Source of the DNA: Uloborus plumipes
Lineage: Eukaryota; Arthropoda; Arachnida; Araneae; Uloboridae
Direction of reading: 5' to 3'
Assembly: GCA_038373865.1 (NCBI GenBank)
Contig: JAXGGA010002162.1
Coordinates: 1-64,000, forward strand
Length of the DNA stretch: 64,000 nt
The position numbers and the translations under genes are program-made. Positions 23,929 through 35,453 of this stretch are shown in pieces. Below the pieces are notes generated by a model. It saw only the letters and a program-made list of their open reading frames with translations. It was not told the origin of the DNA and did not search any database. Positions within the stretch are counted from its first letter, which is position 1; every line of letters starts with the position of its first letter.

Positions 23929-25329
23929 CAAGGGCGGATACAAGGGAGGGGCGATGGGGCGATCGCCCCTCCCTTGAGGGACTGTTCTCCAGCAGTTTTT
24001 TTTATTTTGAAGTTCAAAAATGGCAATTTTCTTTAATCTTTGATGATATTAAGAGCGCTTTTCCACTTACCGACACGGCAACGATAAATCGTAAGCGATT
24101 GTCGTCATCCGACATTGGAGCACGCAAAATGCATTAAAATATGCTACGCGCTTTTCCATCTCCCGATTCCAGGACGACTGTGCCGTCTCCGACCGAACGC
24201 TGTCGTTTGTCGTCCCATTCGTGTCGGATGGCACCCGTCTCACCTTTAAAATCGGGACGATATTCATCCGTTTACTTTCTTCGAACGAAAGCAATGGCGT
24301 TTAAATTCGACATCTCTGCATTAATAAAATATAAGCTTCAATTTGCAGACGATTGATAAAAGATGTAGCAATAAAAGATTTGAATCATTTTATTTTGTAC
24401 TTTGTTTCATTAATTGTAGAGCAGACGATTTTTAATGCTTCAAAAAAGATTAAATTTTCATTCCTCTCATTTTCAACTTTCTTCGATGAGCAAGTAGTCC
24501 TGGCATTCAAGTTTGACGTGTCTGTTTTGTGTAAATTAATTGAGCAGTGACCGTGTCTATGGGATAAGCGAAATATTTTATACAAAAACAAAATTCACAG
24601 GGAAAAAGCCCGGGCAGAAGTTTTTAGATTTTTAGATGAGGAATATGACGGCAAAACTTCTAGACAAGAAAGAAACAGGTAAGTTCAAAGAGCATTGTTC
24701 GTAACTATAAAAATATATTATACACTTAGATTAAACTACTTGGGTTAAATAACCTTGTCCAGACTTTAAATTTTTACTATTCTTTGTAAATTTAGTAAAA
24801 ATATTTAAAATCACCTAATATTTTTTCGCAATTTCTTGAAAAGTGTGTAAAACTCGCCTACAATGTAACTTTTTTTAAAAATATCGTGCACCCAATACCG
24901 CCTCTTAATTTGTTTTCTTTTTCTCATAAGGTAAAGCAAGTATAGCAGTCGTAATCTGTTAAATTGAGCAGCTATAATAATATACGTGCGAACACAGTGC
25001 TGTTTCGAAATGAAATGCGGTGGAAAATGACCCTTTCGGGGAAACGATATCGTTTGAGTGGAAAAGCAGTGCTATAGACAATACGACACCGTACTTATCG
25101 TTGCAGTATTACCGTCCGACTTTCGTCGTTGTCTTGTCGTCAAGTGGAAAAGCGCCCTAAGGGAAAGAGTGCGGGGATTTCGGGCTCTGATCTGGAGGTT
25201 TTTTGAAATGGAAGATTAAAACATTTGTTATCAACATGCGTTAACAAGGATGCATGGCGAAAAAAATGGGCAAGTAAGAAAAAGAAAGTCAATCGCCCCT
25301 CCCTTGGAACATTTCTGGATCCGCCCTTG
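23929..25329. mobile_element. Non-autonomous hAT element (CAAGGGCGGAT ends, TSD GACGTTTT)
   Basis: CAAGGGCGGATACAAGGGAG at 23929 is mirrored by ATCCGCCCTTG ending at 25329. Subterminal GATCGCCCCTCCCTTG occurs at both ends. The 8-bp duplication GACGTTTT is exact (23921-23928, 25330-25337). It lies inside the MITE compound and encloses another TIR element. Confidence 0.85.
24053..25158. mobile_element. Nested TIR element (GCGCTTTTCCACTT ends)
   Basis: GAGCGCTTTTCCACTT near 24053 is mirrored by AAGTGGAAAAGCGCCC near 25143-25158. Internal sequence includes further TTTTCCA and GTCGTC motifs in inverted pairs. The short frames at 24067-24591 do not look coding. The exact ends and target-site duplication are uncertain. 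Confidence 0.55.
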
Positions 25330-26218
25330 GACGTTTTATCTAACTAGCTTTTCACAGGCAAACGTCACGCAAACCTCACGCTGACGTCACGATGTTTTTG
25401 TAAAGAAACGTTCTAATGTAATTCGACTTCCAGTAGCGATTGCAATATGCGATCGCCTGTTTCACTTGAATTCCTGCCCAAGACATTTATTTCTTACCGT
25501 TGCCATTTTGAATAAAAACGTTAATTAAATTATTGAACTATTTAAAATTCCAAGACATTTATTTCTTACCATTGCCATTTTAAATTGAAACGCTAATTAA
25601 ATTATTGCACTTTTAAAAATTAAGGAGTGTTATTTTTTCCGCTGTCATTTTGAAAACGTGTTACAACTAGAGATGTGCCGGATATCCGTATCCGTATCCG
25701 TATCCGCGGAGCTTCGCAGGGAAAAAAAGATCCGTATCCGATCCGGATCCGTTTCTTTTTTGGCGGATCTAAAACGGATCTTTTTTTTTTTTTTTAATTT
25801 TTAAAATGAATTACAATAATATACTATTATTTTCAAAAAAAAAAGCGTTATAGGCATGAATTAAGTACTAATGTAAAGTGTATTCAATACAACTGTTCAG
25901 TATTGATTAAATTATTCATAATGAGATTGAAATTTAATGTTATAAAAATGTAACATAGAGAATAACTGATACTATTTATTGAGATAACATGATACTATTC
26001 ATGTTCTCCGTAGAACTGAAATAATTTATTTACATGTGCCCTGTAAAATTCACAGAAAATAATAAGTGTAAAATAATATGCAAAACTAAAACATAATAAG
26101 TTGTTTAAAACCGATATTCATATTACTATTATGGTTTTCTGATGACTATAGTATATTTATAATTGACTGATATAATATGACTATGATATAATATGACTGA
26201 TAATAGATAATTGACTAA

Positions 26219-26920
26219 TCTTACTACTATTATATATGCGAAAGTTTGTATGGATGGATGGATGGATGTATGGATGGATGTATGGATGGATGTATGTTTG
26301 TTCCTCTTTCACGCAAAAACTACTGAATGGATTTTGATGAAACTTTTACCATAATGTAGCATATACATCAGAATAACACATAGGCTATAATTTATAACGA
26401 TATTCAAAAAAGTTCGATCGGTAGCGTCTTTTTCATTCCAATTTAAGGTACATCTTACTACTATTATATATGCGAAAGTTTGTATGGATGGATGGATGGA
26501 TGTATGGATGGATGTATGGATGGATGTATGTTTGTTCCTCTTTCACGCAAAAACTACTGAATGGATTTTGATGAAACTTTTACCATAATGTAGCATATAC
26601 ATCAGAATAACACATAGGCTATAATTTATAACGATATTCAAAAAAGTTCGATCGGTAGCGTCTTTTTCATTCCAATTTAAGGTACATCTTACTACTATTA
26701 TATATGCGAAAGTTTGTATGGATGGATGGATGGATGTATGGATGGATGTATGGATGGATGTATGTTTGTTCCTCTTTCACGCAAAAACTACTGAATGGAT
26801 TTTGATGAAACTTTTACCATAATGTAGCATATACATCAGAATAACACATAGGCTATAATTTATAACGATATTCAAAAAAGTTCGATCGGTAGCGTCTTTT
26901 TCATTCCAATTTAAGGTACA
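26219..26920 (+). repeat. Three identical 234-bp Helitron 5' modules
   Basis: Copies at 26219-26452, 26453-26686 and 26687-26920 look identical by eye. Each starts TCTTACTACTATTATATATG, contains a GGAT/GTAT microsatellite and CAAAAACTACTGAATGG, and ends GGTACA. Confidence 0.9.
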
Positions 26921-29729
26921 TATTTCTCATAAATCAAAAGGCATTGACCAAACTAACTCAGTATTTAGTGTATCATCTCAACTCCCTGTCGAAAGCTAAA
27001 ATTGCGGGCATCATTTCTTCTTTCCGTATTTAATGTCCAAGGCTTTTCTCAAGTCAAATCATGAAGGTTTTTTTCCAGCTTCATGGGGAATATCCAGGCT
27101 TTTACCATGATTTGTATTTAAAACGTTTTGTAGTCTTAGTTGTGTAAGTAGAATATTTATCCTTAAGCAATGTGTTTTTTAATGTGCATTGCTGCGTGAA
27201 AATATTATTTTTTTAGAATAAATTGTATTCCTTTGTTAGTAAATTGTTGACTGTATCAATTATTTTCACAAGTTTCGTGAATTTGTCGGTCCTGCTTAAT
27301 CGTCTAACGGATAAACGAATAAAATATCCTGGAACTAGATATTTCCCATGCCATAGACGCAATGCTAAAGATTCCGCTTAATCGAATTCTCCGCTTAATC
27401 AAATAATATTTCTTGGAACCGACAGTATTCGTTTGAGCGGGGCCGACAGTATGTGTTTTAGTGTTTTAGAGTATCGGTAATGTAATCGCTTGAAGAGATT
27501 GGCAACTAATAAATGGATTAGGTTCAGTATTTTCCACTTTAATGGAACTTTAAATACAATTTTACAGTATTTTTAAAAATTTGTTGGCGTTGATTGGGCG
27601 GTACTTACAATTGGTCACTTAGAATACAATCGAACAGGTATCTTGCCGAATTTGTTGCAAAAATATTATAATAACTAAGATTATGGGTAATGTTTTCCAC
27701 TGACGCCAGTTCTGGCGCCAAAGACTATGTAATAATACTTTACTTCTTACGATATAACTAAAATAAAACGATTGTTGTCTGATATTTGTAGACTGCGCCA
27801 AAATCTTAATCATCGAAATAATACTCCCACAGTTGAAGAAAAGTTGTTTTTTTTTTTTTTTTTTTTGGCCGATTCCGTACGTTGTCATTAAAAAACTTTT
27901 GAAACTTACGTCAAAGCAGAAAGTAATCCGCATACGAAATTAATCAGACCCCAAAACTAAAATTACCATTAATTTGTGTTTTTCGCACAAATAATTGTCA
28001 AATGCTCCCTACTAATTTCGAAATCACTTAGGACAAAAACTTTTAGCGTCATTTCATGGTCAGCAATATTTTCTTAGCATTAAATGACAATTTTTCTTTG
28101 ACCAAAAATTACTGGCTTAATAATACCTAAGCATATTTGCATAAAGTAGGGAGGGGAGAAAAATTATCCTAGGTATCCCAAAACAGTTACCGCAAATTTA
28201 GCGACATTTTAAATCGTCAAAGCGGTACGTTTTGAGTTCTTTTAGTTTGGGGAAAAAAAGCGATTATAAATTGTTTCTCAATATTTTTACTGGCCCAGGC
28301 AACGCCGGGTATTTTTGCTAGTATTTCTCATAAATCAAAAGGCATTGACCAAACTAACTCAGTATTTAGTGTATCATCTCAACTCCCTGTCGAAAGCTAA
28401 AATTGCGGGCATCATTTCTTCTTTCCGTATTTAATGTCCAAGGCTTTTCTCAAGTCAAATCATGAAGGTTTTTTTCCAGCTTCATGGGAAATATCCAGGC
28501 TTTTACCATGATTTGTATTTAAAACGTTTTGTAGTCTTAGTTGTGTAAGTAGAATATTTATCCTTAAGCGATGTGTTTTTTAATGTGCATTGCTGCGTGA
28601 AAATATTATTTTTTTAGAATAAATTGTATTCCTTTGTTAGTAAATTGTTGACTGTATCAATTATTTTCACAAGTTTCGTGAATTTGTCGGTCCTGCTTAA
28701 TCGTCTAACGGATAAACGAATAAAATATCCTGGAACTAGATATTTCCCATACCATAGACGCAATGCTAAAGATTCCGCTTAATCGAATTCTCCGCTTAAT
28801 CAAATAATATTTCTTGGAACCGACAGTATTCGTTTGAGCGGGGCCGACAGTATGTGTTTTAGTGTTTTAGAGTATCGGTAATGTAATCGCTTGAAGAGAT
28901 TGGCAACTAATAAATGGATTAGGTTCAGTATTTTCCACTTTAATGGAACTTTAAATACAATTTTACAGTATTTTTAAAAATTTGTTGGCGTTGATTGGGC
29001 GGTACTTACAATTGGTCACTTAGAATACAATCGAACAGGTATCTTGCCGAATTTGTTGCAAAAATATTATAATAACTAAGATTATGGGTAATGTTTTCCA
29101 CTGACGCCAGTTCTGGCGCCAAAGACTATGTAATAATACTTTACTTCTTACGATATAACTAAAATAAAACGATTGTTGTCTGATATTTGTAGACTGCGCC
29201 AAAATCTTAATCATCGAAATAATACTCCCACAGTTGAAGAAAAGTTGTTTTTTTTTTTTTTTTTTTTTTTTTTTGGCCGATTCCGTACGTTGTCATTAAA
29301 AAACTTTTGAAACTTACGTCAAAGCAGAAAGTAATCCGCATACGAAATTAATCAGACCCCAAAACTAAAATTACCATTAATTTGTGTTTTTCGCACAAAT
29401 AATTGTCAAATGCTCCCTACTAATTTCGAAATCACTTAGGACAAAAACTTTTAGCGTCATTTCATGGTCAGCAATATTTTCTTAGCATTAAATGACAATT
29501 TTTCTTTGACCAAAAATTACTGGCTTAATAATACCTAAGCATATTTGCATAAAGTAGGGAGGGGAGAAAAATTATCCTAGGTATCCCAAAACAGTTACCG
29601 CAAATTTAGCGACATTTTAAATCGTCAAAGCGGTACGTTTTGAGTTCTTTTAGTTTGGGGAAAAAAAGCGATTATAAATTGTTTCTCAATATTTTTACTG
29701 GCCCAGGCAACGCCGGGTATTTTTGCTAG
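26921..29729 (+). repeat. Two ~1.4-kb Helitron body/3' modules in tandem
   Basis: Modules at 26921-28321 and 28322-29729 differ only at scattered positions (for example near 27086/28487, 27169/28570 and 27350/28751) and in the length of a T run (about 27848-27866 and 29248-29275). Both end in the hairpin plus CTAG. The frame at 27619-27933 recurs at 29020-29214 only because of the duplication. Confidence 0.9.
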
Positions 29730-29795
29730 TATATATATATATATATATAGGCAACCATTGGACGAAAATCACATCATCACAATTAGTAGAAAAAG

Positions 29796-31627
29796 TTACA
29801 TATCATAATCAAAATTAAGAAGTGGTAAATTGAACTTTAAAAATAGTAACTTGGCAGCTTTGTCCCCGGAAAGTCTATTTCGATGTGGATCATAGACAAT
29901 TCCTGCAGCACTAAAAAAACTGCTCACTAGGAACTAGGAACGCTTGTTCCAGGGGCCGATAAATATATCCGAGCAATGTTACTAAGATCGCCAAATTTAT
30001 TTCTGTTGATCTGCCAATACTTTAATGGGTCTTGGTCTCGGGATAATCTCTTCTCTTTAACATATTCTGTAATCAAATTAGCTTTTGTATCTGTTATTTG
30101 ATTGTCAAATTCCTCATCGCCACTGTCCAACATGTTAGCCATCGACTCTTCTAAGCTGGTGCAATGTTCTTTTCTCGCAATAATAGGTTCTTCGAGGCTT
30201 GCTGCAGATGTCGTGAGACTTACTTCCGTCGTTTCTAAGGCCATGAGTTTCTGTTTGATATCATCTATTAATAAGTCACTGAAAAATTTACCTTTGTATC
30301 GTGGATCTAAAAATGTCGACATTTGGAAAAAAATATTGCTGTCGATGTCAGAAAAACGATTTTGTAATTCTATCTTTAAAGAACTCACAAAATCAACAAC
30401 AGAAGCAGCGCTGATGTTCACACTTTCACCATTATTGGCAGAACTTCCCATCTCGTCATATACTTTGTTCAAGGCTCGTACCAGAGGAATAACGTCAGAG
30501 ATACATACGTTGTGTGAGCTCAATTTTTTTGTGGTTTCTTCCAGAGGCTTCAGTACGTTCACTAATTCATGAATTAAAATCCATTCTTCGGCATCCAGCT
30601 GTTCTATTTTATTATTAGAAGAATAAAGTGATAACGAGTCCTTGATGCAATTAAGTCTTTCCAACATATAATAGCTGGAATTCCAGCGTGTGGGAGAGTC
30701 TTGCAAAACTTTTAAGATTTTTTGATTGAGACGAACTTGCAATTTCTCTAATTCTTGCTTTGCCATTGTAGAATGGTTAAAATGTCCTGCAATTTTCCTG
30801 CACTTTGTAAGTAATAGGGAGATCGTATCAACTTTTTTAATAGCATGTTTGACCACCAGATGCAGTTGATGTGCTGTACAGTCGATATCATTTATTTCAG
30901 ACAAGGTAGTGGCGCGCTTCATATTGGATCCTCCGTCTCTAACCATGCAGTGCACATTTTGTTTTGGAATATCCCATTCTTCCAACATACTTAGAAATAT
31001 TTCAGAAATGTAATCTCCAGTGTGTCGTTCTTCAAGAATCTCTGCTTTCAAAACGATATTTTTTCGCACGAAATCTTTGGTTATTCCATGACAAGTTAAT
31101 GATAACAAAGAAACTGCTGAGGAAGAGTCGGACCAAATATCTGAAGTAAAGGAGATTTTCTCAAAATGTTGCAACATTTTCTTTATTTTTGATGCCACTT
31201 TATCATAAAGTTCGGTACAAACTAGCTCTGTAAAATATTTTCTGCCTTTTAAAACATAATTTGGAACAACGTGATTCATCAATCTTCGGAACCCTAGTTG
31301 GTCTACGTGCTGATAAGGTAAATCACATAAGGCTATCATTTCGGCTATTAAGTAGTCAATTTTTATTGACTTTGGGTTAGTATTATCCCACTTTGTTGCT
31401 TTTGCTATGCAATCTTCTAAAAAAGTTTGACGGAATCCCCTTTTTGCAGCCTGTAAAGATGTTCCCGGTATTTCATCTTTTTTCTTTTTAACGTTTTCTT
31501 CTAAGAATAAATTATATTCTTCGGGGTGCTTTCTCTCTAGATGGTTTCTAAGAGAAGTCGTTCCTTTACCTTTTCGGGAATATATCCCATCGCAAATTTT
31601 GCACTTGGCGTTCACTTCACTCACCAC
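29796..31627 (-). pseudogene. hAT transposase with BED zinc finger, frameshifted at C terminus
   Basis: A cut-and-paste transposase of the hAT (ZBED-like) group. The open frame of 566 codons (29927-31627) contains a BED-type finger (C9, C12, H29, H34) and the RNase-H-like core. Likely catalytic or structural residues are D163 in TSDIW, D231 in RDGGSN, C250-x2-H253, R314-W315 and E363 or E364. DPRYK lies at 441-445 and the dimerisation signature DPLKYW at 533-538. It stops right after TSVPSS. The rest of the dimerisation tail is open in another frame, reaching a stop at 29796. A tandem TTCCTAG duplication near 29927-29940 and an extra T just downstream explain the shift. The frame opens with GTG, not ATG, directly after a TTTTACAG acceptor. 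The true start, and the N-terminal part of the BED domain, is therefore expected in an unrecognised upstream exon. Confidence 0.9.
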
Positions 31628-33114
31628 TGTAAAATAAGTTCATATGGTACTGCTGAACTTTTTAGTCGACATAGTTTTGTACTTGCATAGAGCAGAATGA
31701 ATATCCAAATTCAATTCTACGGTATGCACAGAAAAAAAAGAAAAAAAAAAAAAGGAGAAAAAAAACCCTCATTGGCGAAAGAACGACGGTGAATAGACCT
31801 AAGTCTGGACAATATGGCACCTTCGTTTTCGGAAAGATAAGTTTGGCTGTTGCACCTGTCAATGTCAATCGCGCTTACTTTTTTTCGATTTCATTCGAGG
31901 CGGATTAATCACAGTCGACTAGCACAAATGTGGTATGTGCACTTTTTTTTTTTTTTTATAATCAAAATTGAGTTATTGTCACCAGATGGTTCCTTATGAA
32001 TTATTTTACCAATAGACGAAGTTTTACGGCCATTTGTGAATAAAGAATATTTTTTTAAGAACTTGAAAAAAGTGGAATCTGGATCAAATACTTGGCGGCA
32101 TAAAACTTTAAAGATCATTTTCTCATTTTGAGCTCAACTGCAGATGTCACTTTTGTGCTTATCACGGCAGAACATTTATCTCCATCTGAGTTCTTTTAAT
32201 CCCCCCCCCCCCACGGGTTACGCCACAAAAAACGTGCTGATGAATTGGACAACAGAGCGGGGGGGGGGGTACCAAATGAGCTCGAATTTAAAAAGGGGGA
32301 AAAAGATCCGTATCCGTATCCGCGGATCTCGACACGAATGATCCGTATCCGTATCCGTATCCGCGGATCTGCATTTTTCCTGATCTGGCACATCTCTAGT
32401 TACAACAAAGTTCTAACAATTGTTTCTATTCTAAATTAATGACTTATATTTTTTCTCTGGTATAAAATTTTGAAAATGTGTTTTCAAATAAAATTGCAAT
32501 TGCTGTTTTTATAAGGGACTTTTTTTGGCTGCGATCCAAATATTAAAACAACTTTTCCGTTTAGAATTTTGCACTTAATTTTACAGGAAGAAAGCGGTTA
32601 GGAAATAATTGTTTTTGGCAAGGAATTTTATTTGTTATTTAGGGAGAGTGCTAAGTATGCGCTAATTGACATCGTCTTTATTTCTGAGGAAGCATGTGCA
32701 AATAATTCGATTGACTTTTTGATGCGGGAAAGCTTTTTTGCGAGCAGCTTTAGCGGGAAGTAGGTTGTTGAAACTTTCCTTGGTATTTTAAAGGCGAGCC
32801 TCCTTGGCGGCCAGTAGTTTGTTGAAACTTTCCTCGCTACTGTAAAGGCGAGACGCCTTGACGGCAAGTAGACTGTTTAAAATTTCCTCATAACTTTAAA
32901 GGCGAGCCGCCTTGGTGGCGAGTAGTTTGTTGAATCTGTCCTGGCTACTTTAAAAGCAAGCCGCCTTGGCGGCAAGTTGGTTGTTTAAACTTTCCTCACA
33001 ACTTTAAAGGTGAGCAGCCTTGGCGCCGAGTAGTTTTCTCAAACTGCCTTCAATGCATTAGAGCCCGTGTAAAGCCGGGCCACGCAGCTAGTTAATACTA
33101 TGAATATCTGTCCG

Positions 33115-33148
<34 letters not shown>

Positions 33149-33662
33149 AAGCTTGAACTCCTCAAAAACCGCTGAGAGTAGAGAATCAAACATAGTACCA
33201 TTCGATTAGAAATTTTCTAAGGAAGACAATAAGACCAACCGCGTAAATTTACGACGTTAATTAGCTGAGATATTAATTAACACGTTAATTAAAATTTTTG
33301 CACTTTTTAAAATTCCAAGACATTTATTTCTTTCTGTTGCCATTTTGAATAAAAATGTTAATTAAATTATTGAACTATTTAAAATTCCAAGACATATATT
33401 TTTTACCGTTGCCATTTTGAATTAAAACGTTAATAAATTATTGAACTATTTAAAATTCCAAGACATTTATTTCTTACCGTTGCCATTTTAAATTAAAACG
33501 TTGATTAAATTATTAAACCTTTTAAAATTAGAGAGTGTTATTTCTTTCCGTTGTCGTTTTGAATACGTGTTACAACAAAGTTCTAACAATTGTTTTTATC
33601 CAAAATAATGACTGATATATTTTTTCTCTGGTACCATTTTGAAAATGTGTTTTTAAATAAAA

Positions 33663-33932
33663 TTGCGATTGCTGTTTTTAGCAGGGACTTTTTTTGGCTG
33701 CGATCCAAATATGAAAACAACTTTTTCGTTTAGAATTTTGCTATTAATTTTACAGGAAAAAAGCGGTTTGGAAATAATTGTTTTTGGTAAGGAATTTTAT
33801 TTGTTATTTAGGGAGAGTGCTAAGTATGCGCAACTTGACATGGTCTTTATTTCTGAGGAAGCATGTGCAAATAATTCGATTGACTTTTTGATGCAGGAAA
33901 GCTTTTTAGCGAGCCGCTTTAGCGGGGAGTAG
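33663..33932 (+). other. Recurrent ~80-codon open frame in Helitron unit 2
   Basis: The translation includes FFGCDPN, SGLEIIVFGKEFYLLFRES and EEACANNSIDFLMQ. The same frame is open in copies at 34918-35154 (+), 52552-52821 (-), 54406-54675 (-) and 55267-55527 (-). A stop interrupts it in unit 1 (near 32598) and in the copy at about 58050-58300. There is no ATG at the start of the open stretch. I recognise no domain. Amino-acid differences between copies are frequent, so conservation may simply reflect recent copying; a captured exon is the alternative. Confidence 0.35.
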
Positions 33933-34265
33933 TTTGTTGAAACTTTCCTCGCTACTGTAAAGGCGAGCAGCCTTGACGGCCGGCAGTCTGTTTAAACTTT
34001 CCTCACCACTTTGAAGGCGAGCCGCCTTGGTGGCGAGTAGTTTGTTGAAACTTTCCTCGCTACTGTAAAGGCGAGCAGCCTTGACGGCCGGCAGTCTGTT
34101 TAAACTTTCCTCACCACTTTGAAGGCGAGCCGCCTTGGTGGCGAGTAGTTTGTTGAAACGTTCCTCAGTACTTTAAAGGCGAGCCGCCTTAGCGGCGAGT
34201 AGGATGTTTAAAATTTCCTCACTACTTTAAAGGCGAGCCGCCTTGGCGGCGAGTAGTTTTCTTAA
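33925..34265 (+). repeat. ~65-bp tandem repeats with GCGAGCCGCCTTGGCGGC palindrome
   Basis: About five units of GTAGTTTGTTGAAACTTTCCTC..ACTTTAAAGGCGAGCCGCCTTGGC. Each has a self-complementary core, GCCGCCTTGGCGGC, in the best-preserved units. Homologous blocks precede the 3' end of every Helitron copy here: 32755-33050, 35110-35400, and on - 52380-52560, 54300-54420, 55040-55270 and 57890-58060. Confidence 0.85.
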
Positions 34266-34314
34266 ACTGTATTCACTACATTAAAGCCCGTGCAACGCCG
34301 GTCCAAGCAGCTAG

Positions 34315-35453
34315 TTAATGCTATTACAATCTGTTTGCGTCTGTCTGTCTGTCTGAAGCTTGAACTCCTCAAAAACCGCTGAGAGTAGAGAATCATAGTA
34401 CTATTCGAATTCGAAATTTTCTAAGGAAGACAATAAGACCAACCGCGTAATTGTACGACGTCAATTAGCTGAGATATTAATTAAAACGTCAATTAAATTC
34501 TTTGCACTTTTTAAATTCCAAGACGTTTATTTCTTTCCGTTGCCATTTTGAATTAAAACTTTAATTAAATTTCTTGAACTTTTCAAAATTCCAAGACATT
34601 TGTGCCTTTCCGTTGCCATTTTGAATAAAAACGTTAATTAAATTCTTGAACTATTTGAAATTCCAAGACCTTTTTTTTTACCGTTGCCATTTTGAATTAA
34701 AACGTTAATTAAATTATTGAACTAATTCCAAGACTTTAATTTCATACCATTGCCATTTTAAATTAAAACTTTAATTAATAATTTTTAGTAAGACTTTTAT
34801 TTCTCTGTTGCCATTTTGAAAATCAAAATGTTTTCAATAAAATTCTAATTGATGCTTTTAGCCGGGACTTTTTTTGGCTGCTATCCAAATATTAAAACAA
34901 CTTTTTAGTTTAGAATTTTGCAATTAATTTTAAAGGAAGAAAGCGGCTTGGAAATAATTGTTTTTGATAGAGAATTGAATTTGTCATTTAGGAAGAGTGT
35001 TAAGTATGCGCTACTTGACATCGTTTTAATTTCTGATGAAGCATGTGCAAATAATTCGATTGACCTTTTGATGCAAAAAAGCTTTTCAGCGAGCCGCTTT
35101 ACAGGGAGTAGTTGGCTGAAACTGCCCTGGCTAAAACTTTCCTACCTACTTTAAAAGCGAGCAGCCTCGGCGGTGAGTAGTCTGCCGAAACTTTCCTCGC
35201 TACTGTAAAGGCGAGCCGCCTTGGCGGTGAGTAATTTGTTGAAACTTTCCTCACTACTTTAAAGGAGAAACGCCTTGGCGGCGAGTAGTTTGTTGAAACT
35301 TTCCTCGCTACTTTAAAAGCGAGCCACCTTGGCGGCGAGTAATTTGTTGAAACTTTCCCCTCTATTTTAAAGTCCAGCCACCCTGGAGGCGAGTAGTTTG
35401 CTTAAACTTTCCTTACTACATAAAGCCCGGGCAACGCCGGGCCCCGCCGCTAG
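34315..35453 (+). mobile_element. Helitron, unit 3
   Basis: Same order of modules as unit 2: TTAATGCTATTACAATCTG head, CTGT microsatellite, ~60-bp repeats (34480-34800), open block (34918-35154), GCGAGCC repeats, GCCCGGGCAACGCCGGGC hairpin and CTAG (35450-35453). It abuts units 2 and 4 with no spacer. Confidence 0.82.

Larger units (their letters stand above)
22985..25478. mobile_element. Harbinger-like MITE compound with 3-bp CAA duplication
   Basis: The ends are GGCAGGAATTCAAGTGAAAC and its reverse complement. CAA is duplicated at 22982-22984 and 25479-25481, and the Helitron sequence joins cleanly across it. Two full ~275-bp internal copies and a third partial one run from 22985 to about 23830; they are nearly identical. 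The right part is an inverted copy into which the hAT element at 23929 inserted. Repeated TGACGTCA palindromes are present. A 3-bp target is typical of PIF/Harbinger; no transposase is present. Confidence 0.8.
26219..29729 (+). mobile_element. Helitron with triplicated 5' end and duplicated body
   Basis: It starts TCTTACTACTATTATATATG after A and ends in a GC-rich hairpin (CCCAGGCAACGCCGGG) followed by ATTTTTGCTAG before T. Those are the standard Helitron termini, with A-T target and no duplication. The 5' 234 bp occur three times in tandem, then a ~1.4-kb body/3' module occurs twice, the first copy also ending in CTAG. No Rep or helicase frame is present. It lies inside the hAT element. Confidence 0.88.
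25668..32398. mobile_element. hAT transposon with BED-type transposase (TSD GTTACAAC)
   Basis: The ends are TAGAGATGTGCC (25668-25679) and GGCACATCTCTA (32387-32398). The 8-bp duplication GTTACAAC is exact (25660-25667, 32399-32406) and lies within Helitron unit 1, whose sequence continues across it. Both ends carry clusters of TATCCG hexamers and CCGCGGA (25682-25745, 32305-32370), probable transposase-binding repeats. The 6.7-kb length includes a nested Helitron (26219-29729). The transposase on - (29796-31627) is frameshifted near its C terminus, so this copy is probably not autonomous now. Confidence 0.93.
22530..33091 (+). mobile_element. Helitron, unit 1, split by two large insertions
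   Basis: Pieces 22530-22984, 25479-25667 and 32399-33091 make one Helitron of the family repeated at 33092-35453. The head is TTAATACTATTAAAATCTG with a CTGT microsatellite. Then come ~60-bp repeats containing CCGTTGCCATTTTGAA and TTCCAAGACATTT, a conserved open-frame block (broken here by a TAG), a GCGAGCCGCCTTGGCGGC repeat block, a GC-rich hairpin and terminal CTAG before T. It has no RepHel gene. It is interrupted by the Harbinger-like compound at 22985-25478 and the hAT element at 25668-32398. Confidence 0.8.
33092..34314 (+). mobile_element. Helitron, unit 2
   Basis: It is joined directly to the CTAG of unit 1. It begins TTAATACTATGAATATCTG with a CTGT microsatellite. Then follow ~60-bp repeats (33290-33530), the ~80-codon open block (33663-33932), GCGAGCCGCCTTGG repeats, a hairpin near 34285-34305 and a final CTAG (34311-34314). 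No RepHel protein. Confidence 0.82.

Noticed and set aside
27619..29214. Duplicated frames of 104 and 64 codons on -
   Set aside because: They are the same sequence in the two Helitron modules, with a poly-K or poly-F run from the T tract; no domain.
22530..29729. CRISPR-like or satellite array
   Set aside because: The repeats are Helitron modules and MITE copies with transposon termini and target sites, not spacer-separated repeats.
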